In this document: piece by piece, positions 38,068 through 46,142 of the stretch
Numbering within the stretch: the first letter of the stretch is position 1
Layout: each line of letters opens with the position of its first letter
From: Pseudomonas sp. S09G 359
GTDB taxonomy: Bacteria > Pseudomonadota > Gammaproteobacteria > Pseudomonadales > Pseudomonadaceae
NCBI RefSeq assembly: GCF_002843605.1
Contig: NZ_CP025263.1
Coordinates: 2,881,501 to 2,945,500 of the forward strand
Direction: 5' to 3'
DNA: 64,000 bases
Made by a program: the position numbers and the translations under genes
Notes under the pieces: generated by a model
The model's input: only the letters and a program-made list of their open reading frames with translations
Databases searched by the model: none
Told to the model about the DNA's origin: nothing

Positions 38068-38154
38068 TGTGGGAGCGGGCTTGCCCCCGATAGCAGTCTT
38101 TCAGCCAGGCGTTCATTGGCTGATACACCGCTATCGGGCGCAAGCCCCTCCCAG
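38068..38154. repeat. REP palindrome after opmB
   Basis: Arms TGTGGGAGCGGGCTTGCCCC and a right arm with decay (CGCAAGCCCCTCCCAGA). Possible end of the mux operon transcript. Confidence 0.75.
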
Positions 38155-38306
38155 ATTGTTATCCCTCGAAAGCCAAGCAATTGACGTCAAATTGCCAATA
38201 ATGGCCGTCTGATAATTAATCAACTACCCAATTATTATTCTCGCTACAATCGCCCGCTTTGCCACTTTGCACGGGCGTTCCAGACCCGTTGTGCACGAGA
38301 AGCCCC

Positions 38307-40403
38307 ATGCTCATCGGTAGTTATTCCCCCTCTCTGCTCGCGATTTCCCTGTGCGTCGCGATCCTCGCGTCCTACACCGCGCTGGACCTCTCTGGCCGTA
38401 TCTCGACCGCCAAGGGCCGTGCCGTCTATTTATGGATCGCCGGCGGGGCCATCGCCATGGGCATCGGTGTGTGGTCGATGCACTTCATCGGCATGCTCGC
38501 GCTGCGCTTGCCATTTGCCCTTGGTTTTGATGTCGGCATTACCGCGCTCTCATTGCTGATTGCGGTGTTGTCCAGCGGCTTTGCATTGTGGCTGGTCAGC
38601 CAGCCGCGTTTGCCTGCCTGGCAGTTGGCCTTTGGCGCCTTGGTCATGGGGGCCGGCATCGCCAGCATGCATTACACCGGCATGGCCGCGATGCGCATGA
38701 CGCCGGGCATCGACTACGATCCGACCTTGTTTGGCGCCTCGTTGCTGATTGCCGTAGTCGCCTCCGGCGCCGCGTTATGGATTGCGTTCAACCTGCGCCG
38801 CAGCACACCCTATGTGCGCCTGGTGCGCGGCGGCGCGGCGGTAGTGATGGGCTTTGCCATCGTCGGCATGCACTACACCGGCATGGCCGCGGCACAGTTT
38901 GCTGATGAAAGTTTTTGTGGCGCGGCCTTGTCGGGGCTCAGCGGCAAAGGCCTGGATAACCTGGTGTTGGTCACCACCCTGGCCGTGCTGGCCATCGCGC
39001 TGTTGACCTCGCTGCTCGACGCGCGCCTGGAAGCGCGCACCGCCGTGCTCGCCGACTCCCTGACCCTGGCCAACCAGGAGCTGACCCACCTGGCCTTGCA
39101 TGACATGCTCACTGGCCTGCCCAATCGCACGTTGCTCGCTGACCGTATCCAGCAGGCCATGCAGGCGGTGACGGAGCAGGGCGGTTGTTTCGCCTTGATG
39201 TTTATCGACCTGGACGGCTTCAAACCGGTCAATGATGCCTTTGGCCACCATATGGGTGACCAATTGTTGCGTGAGGTCGGCCTGCGCCTGCGGGAAGACC
39301 TGCGTGGGCACGACACCCTGGCCCGCATTGGTGGGGATGAGTTTGTATTGCTGGTGCAATTGAACCAGCCGGATGACGCCCTCGGCCTCGCCGAGCGCCA
39401 GGTGGTGCTGATTAATCGGGCGTTCCAGGTGGCCGAGCATGAGCTGAAAATCTCCGCCAGTGTCGGCATTGCCATGTACCCGGGCAACGGCGGCAACCCC
39501 CAGGAATTGCTGATGAACGCCGATGCCGCGATGTACCACGCCAAGGGCATGGGCAAGAACGGTTACAGCTTCTTTGATGTGTCGATGAATACCAACGCGC
39601 GCAAGCAATTGCAGTTGCTGCAAGACCTGCGCAACGCCGTTGAGCAACAACAGTTCCGTCTTTACTACCAGCCCAAGTTCGACGCGCTCAGCGGTATCCC
39701 GGTGGGTGCCGAAGCCTTGCTGCGCTGGGAACATCCGCAACAGGGCCTGCTGCTGCCGGCGACGTTTATTGAACTGGCGGAAAAAACCGGTTTGATCATT
39801 CCCATCGGCGAATGGGTGCTCAACGAAGCCTGCCGCCAGATGCGCGTGTGGTATGCCCAAGGCTACGAAGACTGGCGCATTGCGGTCAACCTGTCGGCAT
39901 TGCAGTTCTGCCACGCCGGGCTGGTCAAAAGCGTGGCCTCGGCGCTGGAGCGGCACCAGTTGCCGGCCAATAGCCTGACCCTGGAAATCACCGAAACCAC
40001 CGCCATGAGTGACGCTGATGCAAGCATGACCGTGTTGCAGCAGTTGTCGGACATGGGCGTCGACCTGTCCATCGACGACTTCGGCACCGGCTATTCCAGC
40101 CTGATGTACCTCAAGCGCCTGCCCGCCAACGAATTGAAGATCGACCGTGGGTTTGTACGCGACCTCGAGCACGACAGCGATGACGCGGCGATTGTGTCGG
40201 CCATAGTCGCCCTGGGCCAGGCCTTGGGGCTGCGGATTGTCGCCGAAGGTGTGGAAACCGATGTGCAGCAAAGTTTCCTGACGCGGCTGGGCTGTAACTC
40301 CCTGCAAGGTTTCCTGCTCGGCCATCCGCTGCCGGCCGAGGGTTTCATGGCCGATATCCAGCGTGCCGAAGAGGCGTTGGCGCCTGACAAAAGCCGTGCG
40401 TGA
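38307..40403 (+). CDS. MHYT-GGDEF-EAL c-di-GMP turnover protein
   Basis: A 698-residue membrane protein. The N-terminal MHYT sensor has seven membrane segments with MHFIGM, MHYTGMAAM and MHYTGMAAA motifs, thought to bind copper and sense O2, CO or NO. The GGDEF domain has an intact GGDEF with an RGHD inhibitory site five residues before it, so it can make c-di-GMP. The EAL domain is also intact (GAEALLRWEHP, and DDFGTGYSSL), so it could degrade it. The net activity cannot be read. The ATG at 38307 is preferred over an upstream in-frame TTG at 38259 because the former starts the first MHYT helix directly. Confidence 0.9.
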   Translation: MLIGSYSPSLLAISLCVAILASYTALDLSGRISTAKGRAVYLWIAGGAIAMGIGVWSMHFIGMLALRLPFALGFDVGITALSLLIAVLSSGFALWLVSQPRLPAWQLAFGALVMGAGIASMHYTGMAAMRMTPGIDYDPTLFGASLLIAVVASGAALWIAFNLRRSTPYVRLVRGGAAVVMGFAIVGMHYTGMAAAQFADESFCGAALSGLSGKGLDNLVLVTTLAVLAIALLTSLLDARLEARTAVLADSLTLANQELTHLALHDMLTGLPNRTLLADRIQQAMQAVTEQGGCFALMFIDLDGFKPVNDAFGHHMGDQLLREVGLRLREDLRGHDTLARIGGDEFVLLVQLNQPDDALGLAERQVVLINRAFQVAEHELKISASVGIAMYPGNGGNPQELLMNADAAMYHAKGMGKNGYSFFDVSMNTNARKQLQLLQDLRNAVEQQQFRLYYQPKFDALSGIPVGAEALLRWEHPQQGLLLPATFIELAEKTGLIIPIGEWVLNEACRQMRVWYAQGYEDWRIAVNLSALQFCHAGLVKSVASALERHQLPANSLTLEITETTAMSDADASMTVLQQLSDMGVDLSIDDFGTGYSSLMYLKRLPANELKIDRGFVRDLEHDSDDAAIVSAIVALGQALGLRIVAEGVETDVQQSFLTRLGCNSLQGFLLGHPLPAEGFMADIQRAEEALAPDKSRA

Positions 40404-40457
40404 CGGTTAGTATTGGATCCAAGCCTTATCACCCGATTGGATCAGGAGACCGCACGC

Positions 40458-41204
40458 ATGGACAAAGTTGTGATCATCACCGGGGGCAGCCGCGGAATTG
40501 GCGCCGAGACCGCATTGCTGGCCGCGCGCGAAGGCTATCGCATCTGCATCAACTACCAGTCCGATGAGCAAGCGGCGCATGCCGTACTCGAACAGGTGCG
40601 CGCCTTGGGTGCCCAGGCGATTGCCGTGCGAGCGGATGTCAGCAGCGAAGATGAAGTGATTGCCCTGTTCAGTCGCGTGGACGCGGAGCTTGGGCGTGTC
40701 ACGGCGCTGGTGAACAACGCAGGGACCGTGGGGCATAAATCGCGGGTCGATGAAATGTCTGAATTTCGTATCCTGAAAATCCTCAAGACCAACGTGTTGG
40801 GCCCGATCCTGTGTGCCAAGCACGCGGTGTTGCGCATGTCGCCCAAGCATGGCGGGCAGGGTGGCAGCATCGTCAATGTGTCTTCGGTGGCCGCGCGCCT
40901 GGGGTCGCCGGGTGAATACGTCGACTACGCCGCCTCCAAGGGCGCAGTCGACACCTTTACGTTGGGCTTGTCGAAAGAAGTCGCGGGCGAGGGTATTCGC
41001 GTCAACGCGGTGCGCCCAGGTTACATCTTCACCGACTTCCATGCCCTGAGCGGCGACCCCGACCGGGTCAGCAAACTTGAATCCGGCATCCCGATGGCCC
41101 GTGGCGGCCGCCCGGATGAGGTGGCCGAGGCGATTATCTGGCTGTTGTCGGACAAGGCTTCCTACGCCACGGGCACCTTTGTCGATTTGGGCGGCGGGCG
41201 CTGA
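40458..41204 (+). CDS. Short-chain dehydrogenase/reductase
   Basis: A 248-residue classical SDR. The cofactor motif is TGGSRGIGAETA near the N-terminus; the active site has NVSSVAAR (Ser) and YAASK (Tyr and Lys). The layout matches glucose-1-dehydrogenase or FabG-like oxidoreductases; the substrate is unknown. The ATG at 40458 follows CAGGAGACC. Convergent with the HrpK-like gene 18 bp away. Confidence 0.85.
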   Translation: MDKVVIITGGSRGIGAETALLAAREGYRICINYQSDEQAAHAVLEQVRALGAQAIAVRADVSSEDEVIALFSRVDAELGRVTALVNNAGTVGHKSRVDEMSEFRILKILKTNVLGPILCAKHAVLRMSPKHGGQGGSIVNVSSVAARLGSPGEYVDYAASKGAVDTFTLGLSKEVAGEGIRVNAVRPGYIFTDFHALSGDPDRVSKLESGIPMARGGRPDEVAEAIIWLLSDKASYATGTFVDLGGGR

Positions 41205-41222
41205 GGCGCCTTGACTTAACGC

Positions 41223-41681
41223 CTAAAGACGGCGTAGCACCTCGTAGCCGTTCTGAGCAAACCGCGAAAGCAGCCGGGCTTCCGAGTTGTCGAGGCTGCT
41301 GTGGCCGGTATCGCGGAAACCATCGATTCGCCCATTGTGGCTGTCGCTGCCATTCAAGCTACGCTCGTCGACGTTGTCGATGAACCGTAGCACCTTGTCC
41401 AGGTCGTAGGCTGCATTGGCCCTGGCCTCCGGGTCGGGGTTGGCATCGGTCCAGTCACCGACTTGGCGCTTCAGGTTGTCACCCACTTCGTAATGATCGC
41501 GGCTTTGCAGGAACCGCGTGGCCACAGGGCTCTGTTCGATAATTCTGTCTGCCGAACGATGGTCGCCGGCAGGGCGGCCTATGGGGCCCGTCATTTCCAG
41601 CACCTGGCTGCGTTCTTCCGCAGGCATGTAGTTGGGGGGCACTGGCAGCGGCTGGAGCCCTACGGGTAAGGACATAGACAT
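41223..41681 (-). CDS. HrpK-like small protein, putative type III secretion regulon member
   Basis: A 152-residue acidic, soluble protein without signal peptide. Visible blocks are DNLKRQVGDWTDANPDPEAR, AAYDLDKVLRFIDNVDE and NGRIDGFRDTGHSSLDNSEA. I recognise the C-terminal part as similar to HrpK-type type III proteins of Pseudomonas, with moderate confidence. The stronger evidence is a consensus hrp box 62-89 bp upstream of the chosen start. The start at 41681 (MSMSLPVG) is used because TTGAGG lies 6 nt before it; an ATG at 41696 lacks such a site. The N-terminus is Ser/Pro-rich, as in type III secretion signals. Whether it is an effector, a helper or a regulator is unknown. Confidence 0.6.
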   Translation of the reverse strand: MSMSLPVGLQPLPVPPNYMPAEERSQVLEMTGPIGRPAGDHRSADRIIEQSPVATRFLQSRDHYEVGDNLKRQVGDWTDANPDPEARANAAYDLDKVLRFIDNVDERSLNGSDSHNGRIDGFRDTGHSSLDNSEARLLSRFAQNGYEVLRRL

Positions 41682-41742
41682 GGGAAACCTCAACATGGAA
41701 CATGGAAAGACGCTTTTTTGATGTGCGAAAAGCGCACCCTCC

Positions 41743-41770
41743 TATGTGGTCCCCACGGCGATTCGGTTCC
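41743..41770 (-). promoter_or_regulatory. Consensus hrp box (HrpL-dependent promoter)
   Basis: On the minus strand the sequence reads GGAACC (41770-41765), a 15-nt spacer, then CCACATA (41749-41743). This is an exact match to the HrpL ECF-sigma consensus GGAACC-N15/16-CCACNNA. It lies inside the last codons and stop region of the upstream MocR gene and points to the HrpK-like gene, with a 5' leader of about 55 nt. Confidence 0.85.
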
Positions 41771-41773
41771 CAC

Positions 41774-43183
41774 TCAGAACGAGCGCACGATCCTTCCCAA
41801 CGTTTCCATGGCCTTTTCCGACGCCTCGGTCCACGGGCTGCCGTAGTTCAGGCGGATGCAGTTCCTGAAACGCTGCGTGGCTGAGAAAATCGGCCCCGGT
41901 GCGATGCTGATACCTTGCGCCAGGGCCATCTGGAACAGCTTCAACGAGTCGGTCTGCTCCGGTAATTCCAGCCACAGGAAATACCCGCCCGCCGGCTGGC
42001 TCACCCGCGTCTGCGCCGGGAAGTAACGCGCGATCGCGGCCAGCATGGCGCTTTGCTGTTCCTCCAGCGCATAGCGTAATTTGCGCAGGTGGCGGTCGTA
42101 GCCGCCGTGCTGCAGGTAGTCGGCAATCGCCGCCTGGGCCGGCATCGAGGGGCATAGCGAAGTCATCAGCTTCAGGCGTTCAACCTTCTGCGCATAACGC
42201 CCGGCCGCCACCCAGCCCACGCGATAGCCGGGTGCCAGGCTTTTGGCGAAGGAACCGCAGTGCATCACCAGGCCTTCGGTGTCGAAGGCCTTGGCCGGTT
42301 TCGGCGCGTGCTGGCCGTAGTACAGCTCGGCGTACACGTCGTCTTCGATCAAGGGCACTTGATGGCTGCGCAGCAGCTCCACCAATGCCTGCTTCTTCTC
42401 CTCCGGCAGGGTGGCACCCATGGGGTTCTGGAAGCTGGTCATGGTCCAGCAAGCCTTGATCGGGTAGCGCTCCAGGGTTTGCGCGAGGGCGTTGAGATCG
42501 ATGCCATCGCGCGGGTGTACCGGAATTTCCACGGCCTTGAGCTTCAGGCGCTCCAGCACTTGCAGGCAGGCGTAGAACGCCGGGGCTTCGATGGCCACCA
42601 GGTCACCGGGTTCGGTGACGGCCTGCAGGCACAGGTTCAGCGCCTCCAGGGCGCCATTGGTGATCAGCAGTTCTTCCATGGGCAGCATCAGGCCGCCAAC
42701 CATGTAGCGCAGGGCAATCTGCCTGCGCAGTTGTGGGTTGCCTGGCGACATATCGGTGACCACCAGGCGCGGGTCCATTACGCGGCTGGCGCTGGCCAGG
42801 GAGCGCGCCAGGCGTGGCAGCGGAAATAGCATCGGGCTGGGGAAGGCCGAGCCGAACGGTACGGTATTCGGGTCTTTGATCGAGTCGAGCACCGAGAACA
42901 CCAGCTCGCTCACGTCGACTTCGGTGGACTCATGCACATGCTCGCTCACCACCGGCTCGGAAAACGGGCTCGGCGCGTGCGTGTTGACGAAGTAACCGGA
43001 GCGCGGCCGTGCGCGAATCAGCCCGCGTCGCTCCAACAGGTAGTACGCCTGGAACACCGTGGATGGGCTGACCCCGTAAGTCTGGCTGGCATAGCGCACG
43101 GACGGTACGCGCTGGCCGGGGCCGAGCACGCCGGAGCGGATCAGTTCTGCGATGTCGTCGGCGAATTTTTCGTAGCGTTTCAT
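41774..43183 (-). CDS. MocR-type GntR/aminotransferase transcriptional regulator
   Basis: A 469-residue fusion. Residues 1-75 are a GntR winged helix (VPSVRYASQTYGVSPSTVFQ). The rest is a fold-type I aminotransferase-like domain with the PLP lysine in CGSFAKSLAPGYRVGWV and the SFQNPMGATLP substrate loop. MocR proteins use PLP and an amino compound as effector and act as transcription factors. The start at 43183 has AAGG six bases upstream; the longer frame to 43216 lacks one. The target is unknown. Confidence 0.88.
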   Translation of the reverse strand: MKRYEKFADDIAELIRSGVLGPGQRVPSVRYASQTYGVSPSTVFQAYYLLERRGLIRARPRSGYFVNTHAPSPFSEPVVSEHVHESTEVDVSELVFSVLDSIKDPNTVPFGSAFPSPMLFPLPRLARSLASASRVMDPRLVVTDMSPGNPQLRRQIALRYMVGGLMLPMEELLITNGALEALNLCLQAVTEPGDLVAIEAPAFYACLQVLERLKLKAVEIPVHPRDGIDLNALAQTLERYPIKACWTMTSFQNPMGATLPEEKKQALVELLRSHQVPLIEDDVYAELYYGQHAPKPAKAFDTEGLVMHCGSFAKSLAPGYRVGWVAAGRYAQKVERLKLMTSLCPSMPAQAAIADYLQHGGYDRHLRKLRYALEEQQSAMLAAIARYFPAQTRVSQPAGGYFLWLELPEQTDSLKLFQMALAQGISIAPGPIFSATQRFRNCIRLNYGSPWTEASEKAMETLGRIVRSF

Positions 43184-43226
43184 GGTGGCCTTAAGCAATT
43201 TTTTGAAAATGAACACCGAGTAAAAA

Positions 43227-43315
43227 GGTGGGAGCGGGCTTGCTCGCGAAAGCGGTATATCAGATATACATGTGTTACCTGACAGGCCGCTGTCGCGAGC
43301 AAGCCCGCTCCCACC
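43227..43315. repeat. REP palindrome (GGTGGGAGCGGGCTTGCTCGCG type)
   Basis: Arms GGTGGGAGCGGGCTTGCTCG and the complement ending GCTCCCACC, between ccoG and the MocR gene start. Confidence 0.85.
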
Positions 43316-43338
43316 TCTGGAGTGCCCTAGCGTCGGAT

Positions 43339-44748
43339 TCAGCGGTTCAGCGGTGCCACAAAGCGGCTATCCGCAGCGCTGTAGACCCACGGCTCATCGA
43401 CATCCGTGACCTTGAAACGCAGGGTCTGCGAGCTGCTTGTCGGTTTATCGGCCAGCAATGCCACGGACACCGGCACATCGCTGATCTCCCCGGGTGCCAG
43501 GCTGATCGCAGTCTTGCCCTGCAGCTGGAAGCCTTCGGCGTCCACCAGTTCCAGGCGGTAATCCTGGTGCTGCTGGGTTTTATTGATGACCTTGAGGCTG
43601 TAGATGTTCTCGATCTGGCCCTGGGCGTTCTCGCGGAACATGCCACGGTCCTTGGTCACATCCAGCGACACCATCGGCCGCTGCACCAATGCCACGACCA
43701 GCGCGGCGATCATCACCAGCAGCACCGCACTGTAGCCGATCAGGCGCGGCCGCAGCAGGTGGGTTTTGCCGCCTTGCAGTTGATGCTCGCTGGTATAGCT
43801 CACCAGGCCACGGGCATAGCCCATTTTGTCCATGATCGAATCGCAGGCGTCGATACACGCCGCGCAGCCGATGCATTCCATTTGCAGGCCATCGCGGATG
43901 TCGATACCCGTGGGGCACACCTGCACGCACAGTTGGCAGTCGATGCAATCACCCAGGCCGACCTCGGCGGGCTTGGCCTCGCGCTTGCGCGGGCCACGGT
44001 GTTCGCCTCGTGTCGTGTCGTAGGAGATGGTCAGGGTGTCTTTGTCGAACATCACACTTTGAAAGCGCGCGTACGGGCACATGTGCATGCACACCGCTTC
44101 CCGTAGCCAGCCGGCATTGATATAGGTGGCGCCGGTGAAAAACACCACCCAGAACAGGCTCACCCCGCCCATTTGCCAGGTCAGCAGTTCGCTGGCCAGC
44201 GGGCGGATGGGGGTGAAGTAGCCCACAAAGGTCAGCCCCGTGAGCACGCTGATGCCCAGCCACAAGGTGTGCTTGGCCGAACGCCGCGCCAGTTTGTTCA
44301 GGCTCCAGGGCGCCGCTTGCAGTTTGATACGTGCGTTGCGTTCGCCTTCGGTGACTTTTTCACACCACATGAACAGCCAGGTGAACGAACTTTGCGGGCA
44401 GGTATAGCCGCACCATACCCGGCCTGCAAACACGGTGATGGCGAATAGGCCAAAGGCGCAAATGATCAGCAGCGCCGACAGCAGGATGAAATCCTGGGGC
44501 CAGAAGGTGGCGCCAAAGATGTGGAATTTACTTTCAGCCAGGTCCCACAGCACGGCTTGGCGTCCGCCCCAATCCAGCCACACAGTGCCGAAAAAGGCCA
44601 GGAACAGAAAGGCTGCACCGCCCACGCGCAAGGTGCGGAACAGGCCGGTAAAACTGCGGGTATGAATCAGGTTGTCACTGGATTTGGCCTTCACCGTCTT
44701 TGGGTGAATGGGGACAAAGGTTTCCACGGTTGGGATTCTTTCGCTCAT
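43339..44748 (-). CDS. ccoG: Cytochrome c oxidase accessory protein CcoG (RdxA/FixG)
   Basis: A 469-residue polyferredoxin-like membrane protein. Several N-terminal membrane segments (from about 38) are followed by two [4Fe-4S] motifs, DCIDCQLCVQVCP and ECIGCAACIDACD, a further TM, and a C-terminal Ig-like FixG domain. CcoG reduces Cu(II) to Cu(I) for assembly of cbb3-type oxidase. It is usually next to ccoNOPQ or ccoIS; none of those are in this window, so it appears detached. No FNR/ANR box was found in the 184 bp upstream. Confidence 0.9.
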   Translation of the reverse strand: MSERIPTVETFVPIHPKTVKAKSSDNLIHTRSFTGLFRTLRVGGAAFLFLAFFGTVWLDWGGRQAVLWDLAESKFHIFGATFWPQDFILLSALLIICAFGLFAITVFAGRVWCGYTCPQSSFTWLFMWCEKVTEGERNARIKLQAAPWSLNKLARRSAKHTLWLGISVLTGLTFVGYFTPIRPLASELLTWQMGGVSLFWVVFFTGATYINAGWLREAVCMHMCPYARFQSVMFDKDTLTISYDTTRGEHRGPRKREAKPAEVGLGDCIDCQLCVQVCPTGIDIRDGLQMECIGCAACIDACDSIMDKMGYARGLVSYTSEHQLQGGKTHLLRPRLIGYSAVLLVMIAALVVALVQRPMVSLDVTKDRGMFRENAQGQIENIYSLKVINKTQQHQDYRLELVDAEGFQLQGKTAISLAPGEISDVPVSVALLADKPTSSSQTLRFKVTDVDEPWVYSAADSRFVAPLNR

Positions 44749-44875
44749 GGTCGTTCACTCATCAGCCTCCATCAGGCGGATGAACTATGCGTCTCAGGCT
44801 GTTTGCATAACAGACTCAGGTATGGCGATAAAGAACGGATCAGATGGGATGTAGCCGAGGTCCTGCGACAATCTG

Positions 44876-44902
44876 CTGCACCCCGTGGCGTATGGGGTGC
44901 AG
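44876..44902 (-). terminator. Hairpin downstream of the DUF3203 gene
   Basis: A perfect 9 bp stem, CTGCACCCC (44876-44884) and GGGGTGCAG (44894-44902), lies just after the DUF3203 stop and before ccoG. It has no T-run, so termination by this hairpin alone is uncertain. Confidence 0.4.
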
Positions 44903-44932
44903 GCTTATCTTGGATAGGCTGACACAGATCAA

Positions 44933-45172
44933 TTAGATCAGCGAACCAGGTTCTTCGGCCTTTACATGTTGGCGCCCATCGTGGGCCCCGGCGACTGTCA
45001 GGGCGTCGGCCTCGGCTTCGGTGATATAGATGCGCTCTGCTGCCAGCTCCACGTAGGACATGGATTTGTCGATGTCGGTCACGATATTGACCCGGGTCGC
45101 CGGCACGCTCTGTTCCTGGCCATTGTCATCGAGCATGAAATAGCACAGCTGGTTTTCGATACGTATGGGCAT
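44933..45172 (-). CDS. DUF3203 family small protein
   Basis: A 79-residue soluble protein starting MPIRIENQLCYFMLDDNGQE, recognised as the Pseudomonas DUF3203 family. The start at 45172 is fixed by AAGGAGAACGGC directly before it; the earlier in-frame ATG (45190) overlaps this ribosome-binding site. Function unknown. It is divergent from the MgtC-family gene. Confidence 0.7.
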   Translation of the reverse strand: MPIRIENQLCYFMLDDNGQEQSVPATRVNIVTDIDKSMSYVELAAERIYITEAEADALTVAGAHDGRQHVKAEEPGSLI

Positions 45173-45292
45173 GCCGTTCTCCTTGTTCATGGGCTATGAA
45201 CGTTAGGCGGCACCGATGTGCAGGGGTTCCAGGCAACTGACTGGCGGTCGCCGCTGTCCATCCTTTACCAATAATGACAAAGGACGCGATCC

Positions 45293-45784
45293 ATGGACGC
45301 CTGGTGGCATGAAGTGTGGCAAACCCTGCAGGCCGAATTTGCGGATATCGGCGACGCAAAGCAGCTTACGCAGATCACCGTGCGCCTGCTGATCGCGGCG
45401 ATCCTGGGCGGCATCCTGGGGTTTGAACGCGAGAGCAAAGGCAAGGCCGCCGGAGTCCGCACGCATATGCTGGTGGCCTTGGGGGCTGCACTGTTCGTGA
45501 TGGTGCCGCAGATGTCCGGTAACCAGGCGGATGCCATGAGTCGGGTGGTGCAGGGCGTGATTGCCGGGATCGGCTTCCTGGGTGCCGGTACCATCATCAA
45601 GGGCAAGGATGATGAAGAGGGCCATGTCAAAGGCCTGACCACCGCAGCCGGCTTGTGGATGACCGCTGCGATTGGGGTCTCGGCCGGGCTGGGCCGGGAA
45701 TCGACAGCGGTACTGAGTACGTTGCTGGCCTTGGCGGTGTTCAGCGTGATGCCGAAGATCGTCAAGCGCTTTGAGAAGGACTGA
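45293..45784 (+). CDS. MgtC/SapB family membrane protein
   Basis: A 163-residue inner-membrane protein with four to five helices and the MgtC family blocks AAILGGILGFERESKGKAAG and VIAGIGFLGAGTIIKG. MgtC proteins support survival at low Mg and in hosts, partly by acting on F-type ATP synthase. It lacks the C-terminal ACT-like domain found in longer MgtC proteins. The 3' end overlaps the convergent Pro-rich gene by 23 nt. Confidence 0.85.
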   Translation: MDAWWHEVWQTLQAEFADIGDAKQLTQITVRLLIAAILGGILGFERESKGKAAGVRTHMLVALGAALFVMVPQMSGNQADAMSRVVQGVIAGIGFLGAGTIIKGKDDEEGHVKGLTTAAGLWMTAAIGVSAGLGRESTAVLSTLLALAVFSVMPKIVKRFEKD

Positions 45785-45938
45785 CGATCACCGGTGGCAT
45801 GGTCGTCGGCGGTTCTTCAACCGGCGGCGGCTCGTTCTCTGGCGGTTCCTTTTCCGGAATTGGAGTGGGCTCGGTGGGCGGCAGGGTGGGGTTGTCGATA
45901 TTCGGGTCAGGCGTTTCAGCCGGGATCGGGATATTCAT
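45762..45938 (-). CDS. Small proline/glutamate-rich protein
   Basis: A 58-residue protein, nearly half Pro and Glu (for example PTPIPEKEPPENEPPPVEE), presumably unstructured. A strong ribosome-binding site (AAAGGAGG) lies 8 nt before the ATG at 45938, which supports a real gene despite its low complexity. Its 3' end overlaps the end of the MgtC-family gene. Function unknown. Confidence 0.55.
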   Translation of the reverse strand: MNIPIPAETPDPNIDNPTLPPTEPTPIPEKEPPENEPPPVEEPPTTMPPVIVSPSQSA

Positions 45939-46024
45939 CGGTGTGGCCTCCTTTGTGCTTTGCTCTATCGGTGGACACTTGCCAGGGCGAATAGATTCCC
46001 CGCCCGATGGCGGCACATCCACCT

Positions 46025-46052
46025 GAACTTTTCTTGCCGGGGCAGGCTCGGA
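46025..46052 (+). promoter_or_regulatory. Candidate AlgU (sigma-22/RpoE-type) promoter for glgE
   Basis: GAACTT (46025-46030), 17 nt, then TCGGA (46048-46052) resembles the AlgU consensus GAACTT-N16/17-TCTGA with one mismatch. It lies about 85 bp before the glgE ATG. AlgU control would fit a role of this glucan/trehalose cluster in envelope or osmotic stress. Confidence 0.4.
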
Positions 46053-46142
46053 CCTTATACGGCCCTGCTCAGGGAGAGCGTCGCCGTCTCAGAATTCGGA
46101 TCAAGCAAAGAGCGTCCACAGGGCGTAAGGGGAAGATGCTCG

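Noticed and set aside
44876..44902. Hairpin before ccoG as a riboswitch or ANR-linked element
   Set aside because: A simple 9 bp stem without conserved core sequence; no TTGAT-N4-ATCAA box nearby.
45771..46142. N-terminal extension of GlgE
   Set aside because: The residues are Arg/Gly-rich and run antisense to the Pro-rich gene; GlgE length and a ribosome-binding site fit the ATG at 46143.
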